Below, piece by piece: positions 41,542 through 52,100 of a stretch of 64,000 nucleotides of DNA. Origin of the DNA: Guptibacillus hwajinpoensis (GTDB lineage Bacteria; Bacillota; Bacilli; Bacillales; Guptibacillaceae); contig NZ_JAIVAE010000002.1 of NCBI RefSeq assembly GCF_020171785.1, positions 1 through 64,000 on the forward strand, in the 5' to 3' direction. Numbering within the stretch: position 1 is the stretch's first letter; each line of letters starts with the position of its first letter. The notes under the pieces are model-generated. The model searched no databases. It worked only from the letters and a program-made list of their open reading frames with translations, and was not told the origin of the DNA. The position numbers and the translations under genes were made by a program.

Positions 41542-43230
41542 ATGCAACCATGGTGGAAGAAATCCGTTGTTTATCAAATTTATCCAAAAAGCTTTAATGA
41601 TACAACGGGGAGTGGAACAGGAGATATTCAGGGGATTATTGAAAAACTTGATTATTTAAAAGAGCTGGGAGTAGATGTTGTTTGGTTAACGCCTATCTAT
41701 GACTCTCCTCAAAATGATAATGGTTACGACATTCGTGATTATTTTAGTATTTATGAAGAGTATGGCACGATGGAAGACTTTGATCGTCTTTTAACAGAAG
41801 CTCATGCAAGAGACATTAAAATTATTATGGATATCGTTGTCAACCATACGTCAACGGAACATCAATGGTTTGTCGAATCTCGTAAATCAAAAGATAATCC
41901 TTATCGGGATTATTACATTTGGAAAGACGGCGTTGATGGAGCAGAACCGACAAATTGGCAGTCAAAGTTTGGCGGCAATGCTTGGCAGTTCGATAAGGAA
42001 ACGGGTCAATACTATTTACATCTCTTTGATGTTACTCAGGCTGATCTAAATTGGGAAAATGAGAAAGTGCGCGATGAAGTGTATGATATGATGACATTCT
42101 GGTTTGAAAAGGGAGTAGATGGTTTCAGACTTGATGTCATTAACCTGATCTCGAAAAATCAAAATTTCCCGAATGATGATGGGTCTGTCGCACCTGGGGA
42201 CGGACGCAAATTCTATACAGATGGTCCTCGCGCTCATGAATTTATGAACGAAATGAATCGGAACGTCTTTATGAAGTATAACAGCATGACAGTTGGTGAG
42301 ATGTCATCTACGACAATTGAAGACTGCATTCAATATTCGAACCCTGATCGCAATGAATTAAGTATGACGTTCAATTTCCACCACCTTAAAGTCGATTACC
42401 CTAACGGAGAGAAATGGTCTGTGGCTGACTTTGATTTCTTGAAGCTTAAAGAGATTCTTTCCACATGGCAGAGAGAAATGATCAAAGGTGGCGGGTGGAA
42501 TGCGCTCTTCTGGTGCAACCATGACCAGCCTCGCATTGTATCGCGCTATGGAAATGACGGAGAGTACAGACGAGAATCAGCTAAAATGCTTGCTACGACG
42601 ATGCATCTGATGCAAGGTACTCCTTATATTTACCAGGGAGAAGAAATTGGGATGACAAACCCTAAGTTTGACGCAATCTCTTCTTATCGTGATGTAGAGT
42701 CATTGAATATTTTCTCGATCTTAAAAGAGGAAAAAGGGTATAGTGAGGAAGAGGTTCTTGAGATTCTTCGACATAAATCAAGAGATAACTCAAGAACACC
42801 TGTGCAGTGGACATCCGAGCCTCATGCCGGTTTTACGACAGGTGAGCCATGGATTCCAGTAGCCAAAAACTATGAGACAATTAACGTAGAAGAGACGCTA
42901 AAAGAAAGAAATTCCGTTTTCGAACATTATCAACAGCTGATCTCACTGAGAAAAAATGTGGATCTCATCACATATGGAGATTATGAACTCCTTTTAGATG
43001 AAGATCCTCAACTATTTGCTTATGTACGTAATGGAGAAAATGAAAAGTTACTTGTCATTAATAATTTCTATGAAACAGAAGCAACCTTTGAACTGCCCTC
43101 CCATGTGGAAGTAGATGGGTATCATGCAGAGGTATTGATTTCGAACTACGAAGATTCTCCATCAACTTTTAAGAAAGTGACGTTACGACCATATGAGTCG
43201 ATCGCATATCATCTAACTGAGACAAGGTGA
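41542..43230 (+). CDS. treA: Alpha,alpha-phosphotrehalase
   Basis: This is a GH13 enzyme of 562 residues that splits trehalose-6-phosphate into glucose and glucose-6-phosphate in the cytosol. Start ATG 41542 after ATAGGAGTGG. Conserved regions: DIVVNHTSTEHQWF, GFRLDVIN with nucleophile D198, VGEMSS with acid/base E253, NHDQPR with D328, and GTPYIYQGEEIGMTN. Position downstream of treP and upstream of treR identifies it as TreA (TreC of E. coli) rather than oligo-1,6-glucosidase. Confidence 0.93.
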   Translation: MQPWWKKSVVYQIYPKSFNDTTGSGTGDIQGIIEKLDYLKELGVDVVWLTPIYDSPQNDNGYDIRDYFSIYEEYGTMEDFDRLLTEAHARDIKIIMDIVVNHTSTEHQWFVESRKSKDNPYRDYYIWKDGVDGAEPTNWQSKFGGNAWQFDKETGQYYLHLFDVTQADLNWENEKVRDEVYDMMTFWFEKGVDGFRLDVINLISKNQNFPNDDGSVAPGDGRKFYTDGPRAHEFMNEMNRNVFMKYNSMTVGEMSSTTIEDCIQYSNPDRNELSMTFNFHHLKVDYPNGEKWSVADFDFLKLKEILSTWQREMIKGGGWNALFWCNHDQPRIVSRYGNDGEYRRESAKMLATTMHLMQGTPYIYQGEEIGMTNPKFDAISSYRDVESLNIFSILKEEKGYSEEEVLEILRHKSRDNSRTPVQWTSEPHAGFTTGEPWIPVAKNYETINVEETLKERNSVFEHYQQLISLRKNVDLITYGDYELLLDEDPQLFAYVRNGENEKLLVINNFYETEATFELPSHVEVDGYHAEVLISNYEDSPSTFKKVTLRPYESIAYHLTETR

Positions 43231-43234
43231 GTCT

Positions 43235-43954
43235 ATGAAGCAAACGAAGTATCAGCAAATCTACAATGATCTCTCTGAGAATATTCGAAACGGAACCTAT
43301 AAGCCGAATAGTAAACTGCCATCTGAGCATGAGCTTGCAGAAACCTATGGCACATCAAGAGAAACCATCCGCAAAGCGTTAAATTTACTATCCCAGAACG
43401 GGATGATTCAAAAAATTAAAGCAAGAGGATCGGTCGTTCTTGACTTAAGTCGTTATGAATTTCCTGTTTCTGGACTTGTAAGCTTCAAAGAAATTTCAGA
43501 AAAGATGAACCGATCTTCAAGAACAATCGTTCATCACCTTGAAAAAAAGCTACCAGAGGAATGGGTTCGCGAACAACTTGAGCTTGAAGTGGGCGCTGAA
43601 GTTTGGCACGTCCTTCGTGCGCGTGAGATTGAAGGCGAAAAAATCATCTTAGATCGCGACTTTTTTTCCGCTAAGTGGGTACCTGAACTGACACGAACGA
43701 TTTGTGAGAATTCAATCTACGATTATTTGGAAAATGATCTTGGTCTTTCCGTAAGCTATGCAAAAAAGGAAATTGTCGTAGAAGAGGCTGACGAAGAGGA
43801 TCGACGTTATCTAGATTTGCATGATTACAAACATGTGGTGGTCGTTCGAAATTACGTTTATTTAAATGATACAACATTAATTGAATATACCGAATCACGA
43901 CACCGTCTAGATAAATTCCGATTTGTCGATTTTGCAAGACGTGAAAAACAATAA
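43235..43954 (+). CDS. treR: Trehalose operon repressor, GntR family
   Basis: The product is 239 residues, starting 4 bases after treA. The N-terminal winged helix reads YKPNSKLPSEHELAETYGTSRETIRKALNLL, the GntR/HutC consensus. The C-terminal UTRA effector domain contains SRTIVHHLEKKLPEEW and IEYTESRHRLDKFRF. TreR releases DNA when trehalose-6-phosphate is present. The palindromes at 39383 and 39421 are the expected targets; being last in the operon makes it autoregulated. Confidence 0.92.
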   Translation: MKQTKYQQIYNDLSENIRNGTYKPNSKLPSEHELAETYGTSRETIRKALNLLSQNGMIQKIKARGSVVLDLSRYEFPVSGLVSFKEISEKMNRSSRTIVHHLEKKLPEEWVREQLELEVGAEVWHVLRAREIEGEKIILDRDFFSAKWVPELTRTICENSIYDYLENDLGLSVSYAKKEIVVEEADEEDRRYLDLHDYKHVVVVRNYVYLNDTTLIEYTESRHRLDKFRFVDFARREKQ

Positions 43955-43955
43955 A

Positions 43956-43986
43956 GAGGGCGCTCCAATAAAATGGAGCGCTTTTT
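43956..43986 (+). terminator. Terminator of the tre operon
   Basis: GCGCTCCA pairs with TGGAGCGC over a 6-base A/T loop, then TTTTT. Confidence 0.88.
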
Positions 43987-44072
43987 CATGTTCTTTTTAA
44001 TTTGAGGGAAGGAAACCATACTCTATTCTCGAAAGAAGAATGGTGTCGGAAAACATGATAGGAGCGATCAGA

Positions 44073-44561
44073 TTGAACGTAACCGAAGAAAAGATCACAC
44101 TCACAAAAGTAGCATCTCATCACCTTACATGGTTAAAGCGATTTACCTTACATGAACATCAGCTCGCTTTCACTTCAATGGCGATGCCTGCTTATGAAAA
44201 ATGCATGCGCGATCCTAATCGTTTACCTGTAGCGATTTTGGAAGGCGTTCGAACGGTTGGTTTTTTTGTTCTCGATCAAGGGGACGATGTTTTCTCGTAT
44301 ACAACTCGTCCAAATGCGATTTTATTAAGAGCGTACTCAATCAACTTACCAGATCAAGGCCGTGGTATTGCGAAAGCATCTCTTCGACAATTAAAGCCAT
44401 TTGTAGAGAAACATTGGCCTGACTGTAGAGAAGTCGTGCTCGGTGTAAATGAAGATAATCTTTCAGCCAAAAAAGTCTACCTTGAGGCTGGATTTATTGA
44501 CACAAGTGAGCAGAAAATGGGGCGCTCAGGTCCTCAAGCGATTCTAAAATTCCTTATCTAA
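44073..44561 (+). CDS. GNAT family N-acetyltransferase
   Basis: The product is 162 residues from TTG 44073, which has TAGGAG upstream; the ATG at 44040 is an alternative with a weaker site. The acetyl-CoA loop is LPDQGRGIAKASLRQL (the Q/R-x-x-G-x-A/G pattern), followed by VVLGVNEDNLSAKKVYLEAGFI. The substrate is unknown. Confidence 0.82.
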   Translation: MNVTEEKITLTKVASHHLTWLKRFTLHEHQLAFTSMAMPAYEKCMRDPNRLPVAILEGVRTVGFFVLDQGDDVFSYTTRPNAILLRAYSINLPDQGRGIAKASLRQLKPFVEKHWPDCREVVLGVNEDNLSAKKVYLEAGFIDTSEQKMGRSGPQAILKFLI

Positions 44562-44630
44562 TCTTCTTGCGCGATGCTCACTCATAAAGCTAGGCACTTA
44601 GTGCAATTGTGTTGAAAGGGGAGAAACAGC

Positions 44631-45713
44631 GTGTGGTATGATACGAGAATTACTTCCATGTTAAACATAAGCTATCCAATTGTTCAGGCAGGAATGGCGG
44701 GAGGTGTGACGACCCCTCAGCTAGTTGCTTCCGTCTCGAACACTGGAGGACTCGGAAGCTTAGGGGCAGGCTATATGACACCTGAACAGATGAAGAAGGC
44801 AATAAGTGATATTAAACGCCTCACTTCAAAACCTTTTGCGGTTAATTTATTTATTCCAGAGGACGATCCTTCTTCGGAAGAGAGTATTGCAAACGTGCAA
44901 GTAAAGCTTCAACACTATGAGAACCAACTCGGTATTTCTGACCAAGAACGTAAGAGGAAGTCGTTTGTAGAAACTCAAAAAGAATATCAAGATAAGCTTC
45001 AGATTATCATTGATGAAGCCATTCCAGTATGCAGTTTTACCTTCGGGGTCCCTTCTATAGAAGAAGTGCAGCGTTTAAAAAAAGAGAAAGTAATTTTAGT
45101 GGGAACAGCTACGACGGTAAAAGAAGCGATCATCAATGAGAAAATTGGAATGGATCTTGTTGTCATGCAAGGAATGGAAGCAGGCGGTCACCGAGGAACG
45201 TTTACAGGTGATTTTCAAGCTTCACTGATTGGCAGTGCTTCACTTATTCCTCAAACGGTCGATGCCATTAAAATTCCTGTTATTGCAGCAGGGGGTATTA
45301 TGGACGGAAGAGGGATTCTTAGTATGCTCGCTCTTGGAGCAGATGCTGTTCAAATGGGCACAGCGTTTGTAACATGTCAGGAAAGTGGTGCAAATCCAGT
45401 TCATCAACATGCCATCTTAACTAGTACAGAAGATCAGACAGTTGTAACGCCAGTGTTTAGTGGGAAGCCTGCACGTGGCATAAATAATGACTTCGTTACT
45501 GAGATGGCGAGTCAAAACGATTTACCGGGATACCCAACGTTAAATACGTTAACGAAAGAAGTAAGAAAACAAGCAGCGAATCAGAACCGTCCAGAGTGGA
45601 TGTCGCTATGGTCAGGGCAAAGCCCGCGTCTCAGCACATCGAAATCTGTAGAGCAAATTATTGATTGTAGCGTGAAACAAGTAACGGATATTTTGGAAGG
45701 GTTAACGACATAA
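44631..45713 (+). CDS. Nitronate monooxygenase-family flavoprotein
   Basis: The product is 360 residues, GTG start 44631 with AAAGGGGAG upstream. It is a TIM barrel binding FMN: PIVQAGMAGGVTTPQLV, NTGGLGSLGAGYM, VVMQGMEAGGHRGTF with the catalytic-region His, and IAAGGIMDGRGILSMLALGADAVQMGTAF. Family members oxidise propionate 3-nitronate or related nitronates. Annotation of paralogs (FabK-like, 2-nitropropane dioxygenase) is often mixed; the middle and C-terminus here fit the nitronate group. Confidence 0.87.
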   Translation: MWYDTRITSMLNISYPIVQAGMAGGVTTPQLVASVSNTGGLGSLGAGYMTPEQMKKAISDIKRLTSKPFAVNLFIPEDDPSSEESIANVQVKLQHYENQLGISDQERKRKSFVETQKEYQDKLQIIIDEAIPVCSFTFGVPSIEEVQRLKKEKVILVGTATTVKEAIINEKIGMDLVVMQGMEAGGHRGTFTGDFQASLIGSASLIPQTVDAIKIPVIAAGGIMDGRGILSMLALGADAVQMGTAFVTCQESGANPVHQHAILTSTEDQTVVTPVFSGKPARGINNDFVTEMASQNDLPGYPTLNTLTKEVRKQAANQNRPEWMSLWSGQSPRLSTSKSVEQIIDCSVKQVTDILEGLTT

Positions 45714-45730
45714 ATGCGATGAAAATGATC

Positions 45731-45763
45731 AGGCCCCTCTCACTATGTGAGAAGGGCCCTTTC
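45731..45763 (+). terminator. Terminator of the nitronate monooxygenase gene
   Basis: AGGCCCCTCTCAC pairs with GTGAGAAGGGCCCT with small mismatches; only a short T-run follows. Confidence 0.65.
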
Positions 45764-45782
45764 AATGACTTGCATTGGTACG

Positions 45783-45829
45783 GCCGGTCATCTGACAGCA
45801 TCTTTTATTATGAAAAGATAATGACCGGC
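45783..45829. repeat. Nested palindrome (two stems) in the spacer
   Basis: GCCGGTCAT (45783-45791) pairs with ATGACCGGC (45821-45829), and inside it ATCTTTT pairs with AAAAGAT. There is no T-run, so it is not a typical terminator. It may be a small mobile-repeat relic or an RNA element. Confidence 0.6.
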
Positions 45830-45943
45830 TGTATCATGAAGTTTAGTCATAAATCAGTCAGACAATACCCGTTTCTTTAGAAAGTTATTAGGGAATTGTA
45901 AAACGAATAGAATGTATGTAGCATTTAAGGAGGACGTTTAACA

Positions 45944-46945
45944 ATGAAAGCAGTCGTTATTAATGATTTTGGAAAACCTTCTACGTTTAGCATAACGAAT
46001 CTCTCTACAAGAGAGTTGAAGCCAGGCGAATTGAAGATTAATGTAAAAGCAACAAGTGTGAATCCAGTTGATACAAAGGTTCGTTCTGGTCAAGCTGAAG
46101 CATTTGCACCAGCATTTCCAGCGGTTCTCCATGGTGATGTCGCCGGTATTGTAGAGGAAGTATACGAAGGAAGCCCTTTTAAAAAGGGTGATGAAGTGTA
46201 TGCCTGTGCAGGTGGTGTAAAAGGTCTTGACGGAGCACTTCGAGAACAAATGATTGTTGACCAAAAGCTCGTTGCGAGGAAGCCTGAACGATTATCGATG
46301 AAAGAAGCTGCAGCACTACCGTTAGTCTCCATTACGGCATGGGAAGCCCTTGTGGACCGCATGAACGTTCAGCCAGGTCAAAGCGTTCTTATCCATGGTG
46401 CAACGGGTGGTGTCGGGCACATCGCCATTCAGCTTGCGAAATCATTAGGAGCGATAGTGTACACGACGGCGTCTACTTCAGAGAAAATGAAAATCGGTCA
46501 AGATCTTGGAGCAGATTATGCGATCAACTATAAAGAAAGAACCGTAGAAGAATACGTAAAGCAGTATACAGATGGAAAAGGATTTGATGCAGTTTTTGAT
46601 ACGGTAGGCGGTGAAAATATGGAAAAGGCGTTCCAGGCAGTGAGGAACGGCGGACAAGTTGCCTGTATCGTTGGTAGCGGTGAGCATGATATGACACAAC
46701 TGTATGTGAAAAGTGCTACCTATCATGGCGTATTAATGCTCATTCCGATGCTAACAAATGAAGGAAGAGACCACCATGGTGAAATCTTAACGAGCATAGC
46801 GCGAATGGTAGACCATGGGATACTTAAACCGGTGTTGGATGAAGAGAGCTTTACGTTCTCTACTATTGCGGAAGCACACAATCGTCTTGAATCAGGAAAG
46901 ACGATCGGGAAAGTTGTAGCAGAGAATGATCTTTCACAAATTTAA
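45944..46945 (+). CDS. Zinc-independent MDR alcohol dehydrogenase / quinone oxidoreductase
   Basis: The product is 333 residues, ATG 45944 after AAGGAGGAC. It is of the medium-chain reductase type without zinc ligands: KATSVNPVDTKVRSGQ, LHGDVAGIVEEV, and VLIHGATGGVGHIAIQLAKSLGA as the NADPH-binding motif. FDTVGGENMEKAF and KPVLDEESFTFSTIAEAHNRLESG follow. Likely reduces quinones or enones; substrate not known. Confidence 0.87.
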   Translation: MKAVVINDFGKPSTFSITNLSTRELKPGELKINVKATSVNPVDTKVRSGQAEAFAPAFPAVLHGDVAGIVEEVYEGSPFKKGDEVYACAGGVKGLDGALREQMIVDQKLVARKPERLSMKEAAALPLVSITAWEALVDRMNVQPGQSVLIHGATGGVGHIAIQLAKSLGAIVYTTASTSEKMKIGQDLGADYAINYKERTVEEYVKQYTDGKGFDAVFDTVGGENMEKAFQAVRNGGQVACIVGSGEHDMTQLYVKSATYHGVLMLIPMLTNEGRDHHGEILTSIARMVDHGILKPVLDEESFTFSTIAEAHNRLESGKTIGKVVAENDLSQI

Positions 46946-46965
46946 GATCAGAATAAAGGTATGAC

Positions 46966-47007
46966 AAAAGGAACCTTTCTACATGTGGAAAGGTTCCTTT
47001 TCTTTTA
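46966..47007. terminator. Bidirectional terminator after the MDR gene
   Basis: AAAAGGAACCTTTC pairs perfectly with GAAAGGTTCCTTTT over an 8-base loop, followed by TCTTTT; convergent with the betaine-binding gene. Confidence 0.88.
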
Positions 47008-47037
47008 GATAAAGAATTCGAAGATGAAATGAGTGCG

Positions 47038-47892
47038 TTAGTTCGTCCACTCGGAAACGAGTTCTTTGTTCTCTTCAATCCACTGCTGTGCACCTGTTTC
47101 GGCATCATCAGCGTCTTTAATCGTAGCCATCAGACTACCAAGAGAGTCATCGTCCATCTGCCAATTGTTCATCCACTCAACAATCTCAGGGTGATCGTCA
47201 CTGAAATTTGTTCTTGTCATAAAAAAGATATCATCTGCTTCACCATAGACGTTCTTTGGATCTTCGAGATATTTCAAATCATATTCTGCAAAAGCCCAAT
47301 GAGGGTTCCACAATGTAACGACAATGGGTTCCTCGTCTTCATACGCTTTTTTTAATTCACTCATCATCGCAGGCCCTGAACTATCCACTAAGTCATAGTT
47401 TAAGTTATATTCTTCAAGCGCGGTACGACTCATTTCCATCAAGCTTGCACCAGGATCGATCCCGACGATTTCTTCTATGCCCAGCTCTTCTTTTTTGTCA
47501 TTTAGCTCTTCCATGCTCGTGATGTCCATATAAGAAGGAACGACAAGTCCAAGTCCTGTACCTTCATACCATGCTTCGTGTAAGACAATATCTTCTTTGT
47601 ATTCCTCGTACAATGGTTTATCTGTTGTAGGGAGCCATACTTCAGCAGCTATATCAAGATCGCCTTGTGAAAGTCCGGCCCATACAGGGGATTTTTCCAT
47701 TGATTTAAGTTCAATGTCATATCCTTTTTCTTCTAAAATAACTTTCCACATGTTTGAAACCGCAATGTTTTCAGCCCAGTTGTTTAAGCCCAACACGACG
47801 CTACCTTTCGATTTCTCTGCACCCTCTTCTGAACCGCTACATGCAGCCAGCGACAGTGCTACAATGACCATGATTAAGATTCCTCTCCTCAT
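47038..47892 (-). CDS. Glycine betaine/choline-type ABC substrate-binding lipoprotein
   Basis: The product is 284 residues. A lipoprotein signal is clear (IMVIVALSLAACSGS, Cys18 as lipid site). The binding protein belongs to the OpuAC/ProX family, with aromatic residues for the quaternary-ammonium cage: NNWAENIAVSNMW, AAEVWLPTTD, and TLWNPHWAFAEYDLKYLEDP. It would capture betaine-type osmolytes at the outer face of the membrane. No permease or ATPase gene is adjacent, so it must serve a distant transporter or act as an orphan sensor. Confidence 0.87.
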   Translation of the reverse strand: MRRGILIMVIVALSLAACSGSEEGAEKSKGSVVLGLNNWAENIAVSNMWKVILEEKGYDIELKSMEKSPVWAGLSQGDLDIAAEVWLPTTDKPLYEEYKEDIVLHEAWYEGTGLGLVVPSYMDITSMEELNDKKEELGIEEIVGIDPGASLMEMSRTALEEYNLNYDLVDSSGPAMMSELKKAYEDEEPIVVTLWNPHWAFAEYDLKYLEDPKNVYGEADDIFFMTRTNFSDDHPEIVEWMNNWQMDDDSLGSLMATIKDADDAETGAQQWIEENKELVSEWTN

Positions 47893-48027
47893 AGATACTC
47901 TCCTTTTTCTGTTCTATTTTCATGTGCGAAAATGCACATGTTGTTTATCATAACAAATATGTCACACTTTTGCAGGTTTATTACAAAATCAGGACAGTGT
48001 ATGATGAGAGATGAGGAGGGATGGCGA

Positions 48028-48222
48028 ATGATCACGATCGCAACAACGCTTATTATTATTTTTCTTGTCATTATTTTAATTGGTACATTGATGGTTGCTG
48101 GAAAGAGTGATCCGGGGTATGGGAAAAAGGCGAAAAATACGACCGTCACCATTTCAGCCATTTATCTTTTTGTAACCGTTTTAGCGGTAGCTGGAATTGC
48201 CGTTTACGTCTATTTGATTTAA
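48028..48222 (+). CDS. Small two-helix membrane protein
   Basis: The product is 64 residues, ATG 48028 with GAGGAGGG upstream. It has two hydrophobic segments (ATTLIIIFLVIILIGTLMVA and VTISAIYLFVTVLAVAGIAVYVYLI) with a short polar loop (GKSDPGYGKKAKN). Bacillus often has such short hydrophobic proteins; not recognised. Confidence 0.6.
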   Translation: MITIATTLIIIFLVIILIGTLMVAGKSDPGYGKKAKNTTVTISAIYLFVTVLAVAGIAVYVYLI

Positions 48223-48230
48223 ATGGTCAC

Positions 48231-48277
48231 CTACAAAATAGGACTGAACCGGTTTTAGGTTCAGTCCTATTTTGTAG
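48231..48277. terminator. Very strong bidirectional terminator
   Basis: CTACAAAATAGGACTGAACC pairs perfectly over 20 bp with GGTTCAGTCCTATTTTGTAG; it includes the stop codon of the LysE-type gene on the minus strand. Confidence 0.9.
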
Positions 48278-48905
48278 CGACAAAGATCATCTCAGCTGCA
48301 AGGTAACCAAAGCGTAAACCGAAGAATAATAATACAACACTAGCGGTTACACTAATGGCACGTAGTGTACGAGGTTTTAATAACGATTTTCCGAAATGGA
48401 CGGTCATACAAAGGTTGATATTCCAGAGTCCAATTCCAATAAACACGAGAGCAGATAGAAAGAAAGCTTGCCATTTATCAGGTTGTTGAAGAGAAACACT
48501 AAGAACAGAGCCATAAATGCCTAGCCAGAATAAAAGATTCATTGGATTAAAGGCAGCAATCATAAAACCAGTAGCATAAGCATGTATGAGTCCAGACCCC
48601 TCTTTGTCCTTTTCTTCATCAAGACTTATTCGTGATAAGAACCCTTGTATTCCAGAAACCGTTAAAATAATCGCACCAAGAAGCATGAGTGAGATTTGGA
48701 CAGCAGTTAACTTAACAAATGTTGCGATACCGAAATACATTAAGTACATCAGAATAAGATCAGCACTCATTCCGCCTGCTCCAACTAGAAGTGACGACCA
48801 AAACCCTTTGTGAATCCCCCTTTTCATGATTTCAATATTGATTGGTCCAAGTGGCGCAGCAATGGATAAGCCTAGGACGATATGAGTTAGTGCAATCTCG
48901 AGCAT
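48267..48905 (-). CDS. LysE-family amino acid exporter
   Basis: The product is 212 residues with six predicted helices. The ATG at 48905 (MLEIALTHIVLGLSIAAPLGP) has AAAGGAG 10 bases before it; the ATG at 48914 is too close to that site. The motif APLGPINIEIMKRGI is the LysE/RhtB signature, and GFMIAAFNPMNLLFWLGIYGS is the second. Exports amino acids or related compounds. Confidence 0.87.
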   Translation of the reverse strand: MLEIALTHIVLGLSIAAPLGPINIEIMKRGIHKGFWSSLLVGAGGMSADLILMYLMYFGIATFVKLTAVQISLMLLGAIILTVSGIQGFLSRISLDEEKDKEGSGLIHAYATGFMIAAFNPMNLLFWLGIYGSVLSVSLQQPDKWQAFFLSALVFIGIGLWNINLCMTVHFGKSLLKPRTLRAISVTASVVLLFFGLRFGYLAAEMIFVATK

Positions 48906-49137
48906 GACGTCCATTCTCCTTTATTTATAGCTGGGAAATATGTTACATAACGTGATTTTTAATACTCATTCTTACTTACCTTAATACATGTCCTAATGGT
49001 GTATTTTAGAAGTACAATTTTGAATTTGTTCGAAAATATGCTATTATGCTTTTTTGGGTCGCTCAATATTTTGAAGAAGATGTGGAAAATTGTATAATGA
49101 AGGTTACTACTACCATTGGAATTGATGTGATGTGGAT

Positions 49138-52100
49138 ATGAAGCATTTTTCTATGTTTACAAAAAGTGAAATAAAAGAACGTTTTCCGGTCAGCTTCTAT
49201 CAACGGGGGTTAACGTATTTTCAAAATGGGCGCGTTTCTGAGCTTACATATGATCAAGAAGATCAAGCCTACCGAGCTTATGTAAACGGCAGTTCAGAAT
49301 ATGGCGTGTTAATTGAGCTACTTGGTGATAATTGGTTTGGATCTTGTGAATGTCAGGCATTTCAAACCTATGGAACATGCAAGCATCTTGCTGCTGTTCT
49401 TATCGCGATTAGTGAAGAAGGTCCGCCAGAGAAAGAAAGCGAGAAACCATCGCAGGTAACTCAATCACCACGAAGTTATAACGAAACGAATCAGCTTATC
49501 CAAGTGCTAAGTGATTATCAACCGGAACCGGGTCGCTCAAACGCGAGAGCAGATCAGCTTAAGGTTGAATTTACTTTGAAAGCAAGCTCATACCCAACTT
49601 TACGTAAATCTCAAGGTGATTCCCCCTGGACGTTAGAGCTTAAAGTAGGGGTGAATCGATTATATGTCGTCAAAGATATTCGCTCATTTCTTGATGCAGT
49701 CCTTGAAGATCAGTCCTACTGGTTTACGAAAAAGTTCAGCTATGAACCTGATGAACACACGTTTCATGAATCAGATGAGCCGCTTATGCAAATTCTGCTT
49801 TCAATTAGACGGAATGAAAAGGTTTATTTGGATTTGCCTGATAATTGGGGACGTTTCACTGAAAACCGTGAATTAATCCTACCTCCAATAACAGCAAATG
49901 AATTTCTTGCAGAATATTTAAAACAAGGTCGTTTCTTACGTTTTGAGTATAATCGCACTCTTCATGAAGAAATTGCGCTTGTGGATCGTAGTCTTCCATT
50001 TTCGTTTGAAATTGAAGAAAAGGATAATGATTATGTGATCCAGTTAAATGGTTTTCAAAGCGCAGCATATTTCCCAACTTATGGATGGTTATTTCATGAT
50101 GAGAAGCTTTTCAAGCTAACTAAAAAGCAGCAGTCTTTATTACGGGATTTATCAGCTTTTCGAAACGCTGCTAAAAAAAGTGAACTTTCTATTTCGCCAG
50201 CACAAATTGAACCATTTCTATCTCAAGTCGTTCCTGGATTAAGAAAACTTGGTGACGTGATCATTTCTGAGCAAATCAACGATAAAATCATTAATCCGGA
50301 TTTACAAGCCCGAGTGTACGTGAATGCAGAGGGAGAGCGTTTGCTCGTTACAGTAGAATACGAATACGGTGATGACGTAATCAATCCATTTAAGGATAAT
50401 TCTCGGATTGTCAATGATCTTGGAGGCATTGTTCTTAGAGATAGTGAAAAAGAACAAACGATTATGTCGTTGATTGAACAAGCTTCATTGAAATTTAACG
50501 GGAAAGAACTTTATGTTGAAGATGAAGCGCTCATTTTTGATTTTCTTCATTGGACAATCCCTGAACTCAATGACCTTGCGGATGTTTTTCTAACAGAATC
50601 CGCACGAGCCTGGTTATTAGATGAATCATCAGCTCCTGTTACCTCTGTTGACATGGACAACAGTGGGAATTGGCTCGACGTTAGTTTTGACATGAAAGGG
50701 CTCGACGACGAAGAAATTTCGAATATCCTAAAAGCGGTCATTGAAAAAGACCGTTATTATCGCCTTTCGAATGGTACCTTTGTTTCAATGGAAAATGAAG
50801 ATTTTCAACATGTTAGTCAATTATTCGACGACCTAAATATTAAACAAAATGATATTGAGCGAGGAGAGCTTCACCTTCCGCTATATCGTGGCCTGCAGCT
50901 TGATGAAAGAATGAGTGGAGGGAAACACGCCTCTCGTTATAGCAAAGCTTTTCGAGACCTGATCTCGCGACTCAAACATCCGGAAGATCTTCAATTTCAT
51001 CTTCCATCCGGCCTAGAAGCCGATCTGCGTTCTTACCAGATGACTGGTTTTCAATGGTTGAAGGCACTGGCGCATTATCATCTTGGAGGCATTCTTGCGG
51101 ATGATATGGGGCTTGGAAAGACGTTGCAGAGCATTGCCTATTTGCTTTCTGAGAAAGAAGATAATTCTGACGCAACTGCTCTTGTAGTTGCGCCTGCTTC
51201 ACTCATTTATAATTGGAAAAAAGAATTTGAGAAGTTTGCGCCAGAACTTATGATTGAAGTCAACACGGGTACTCCAGCAGAACGGAAGGAGCTTCTTAGC
51301 AAGGGCCTTCAACCAGACGTATGGATTACTTCTTATCCGACGCTCAGACAGGACATTGATCATTATGAAACGATTCAATTTGATTCCGTCATTCTTGATG
51401 AAGCGCAGGCGATTAAAAACCCGGCGACCAAAACGTCGCAGGCTGTAAGGATGCTTCAGGCAAAGAAGCGATTTGCACTAAGCGGTACACCAATTGAAAA
51501 TTCACTTGATGAACTGTGGGCATTATTCCACTCGATTATGCCAGGCTTCTTTCCTGATCAAGCCACGTTTCGAAATTTGCCACATGAGCGAATTTCAACA
51601 ATGGTCAAACCGTTTATCCTAAGAAGAGTGAAAAAAGATGTTCTTAAAGAGCTTCCTGACAAAATTGAAACTGTTCAAGTATCGGAGTTAACAAAACAGC
51701 AGAAAGAGCTGTATATCGGGTACTTGCACCGCATTCAACAGGAAACGAAAGAAAGTCTCGCAGGCGATGGTTTTCAAAAGAACCGCATGAAAATTCTTGC
51801 TGGACTTACGCGTCTGCGTCAATTATGCTGTCATCCCTCTCTTTTTGTAGAAAACTATGAAGGACAATCAGGAAAACTTGAGCAGCTTTTAGAGATCGTT
51901 ACAACATCTATTGAGAATCAAAAGCGACTGCTTATTTTCTCTCAGTTTTCTAGTATGTTGAAAATCATTCATCAAAAGCTAGCCGATCTTGGTTATTCGG
52001 TTTTCTATTTAGATGGACAAACGCCTTCGAAAGATCGTGTTGAAATGACGGAACGGTTCAATGGGGGAGAAAATCAAATCTTTTTAATCTCATTGAAAGC

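Noticed and set aside
46090-46362. Open frame on the minus strand within the MDR dehydrogenase gene
   Set aside because: It is the antisense shadow of a well-conserved coding frame.
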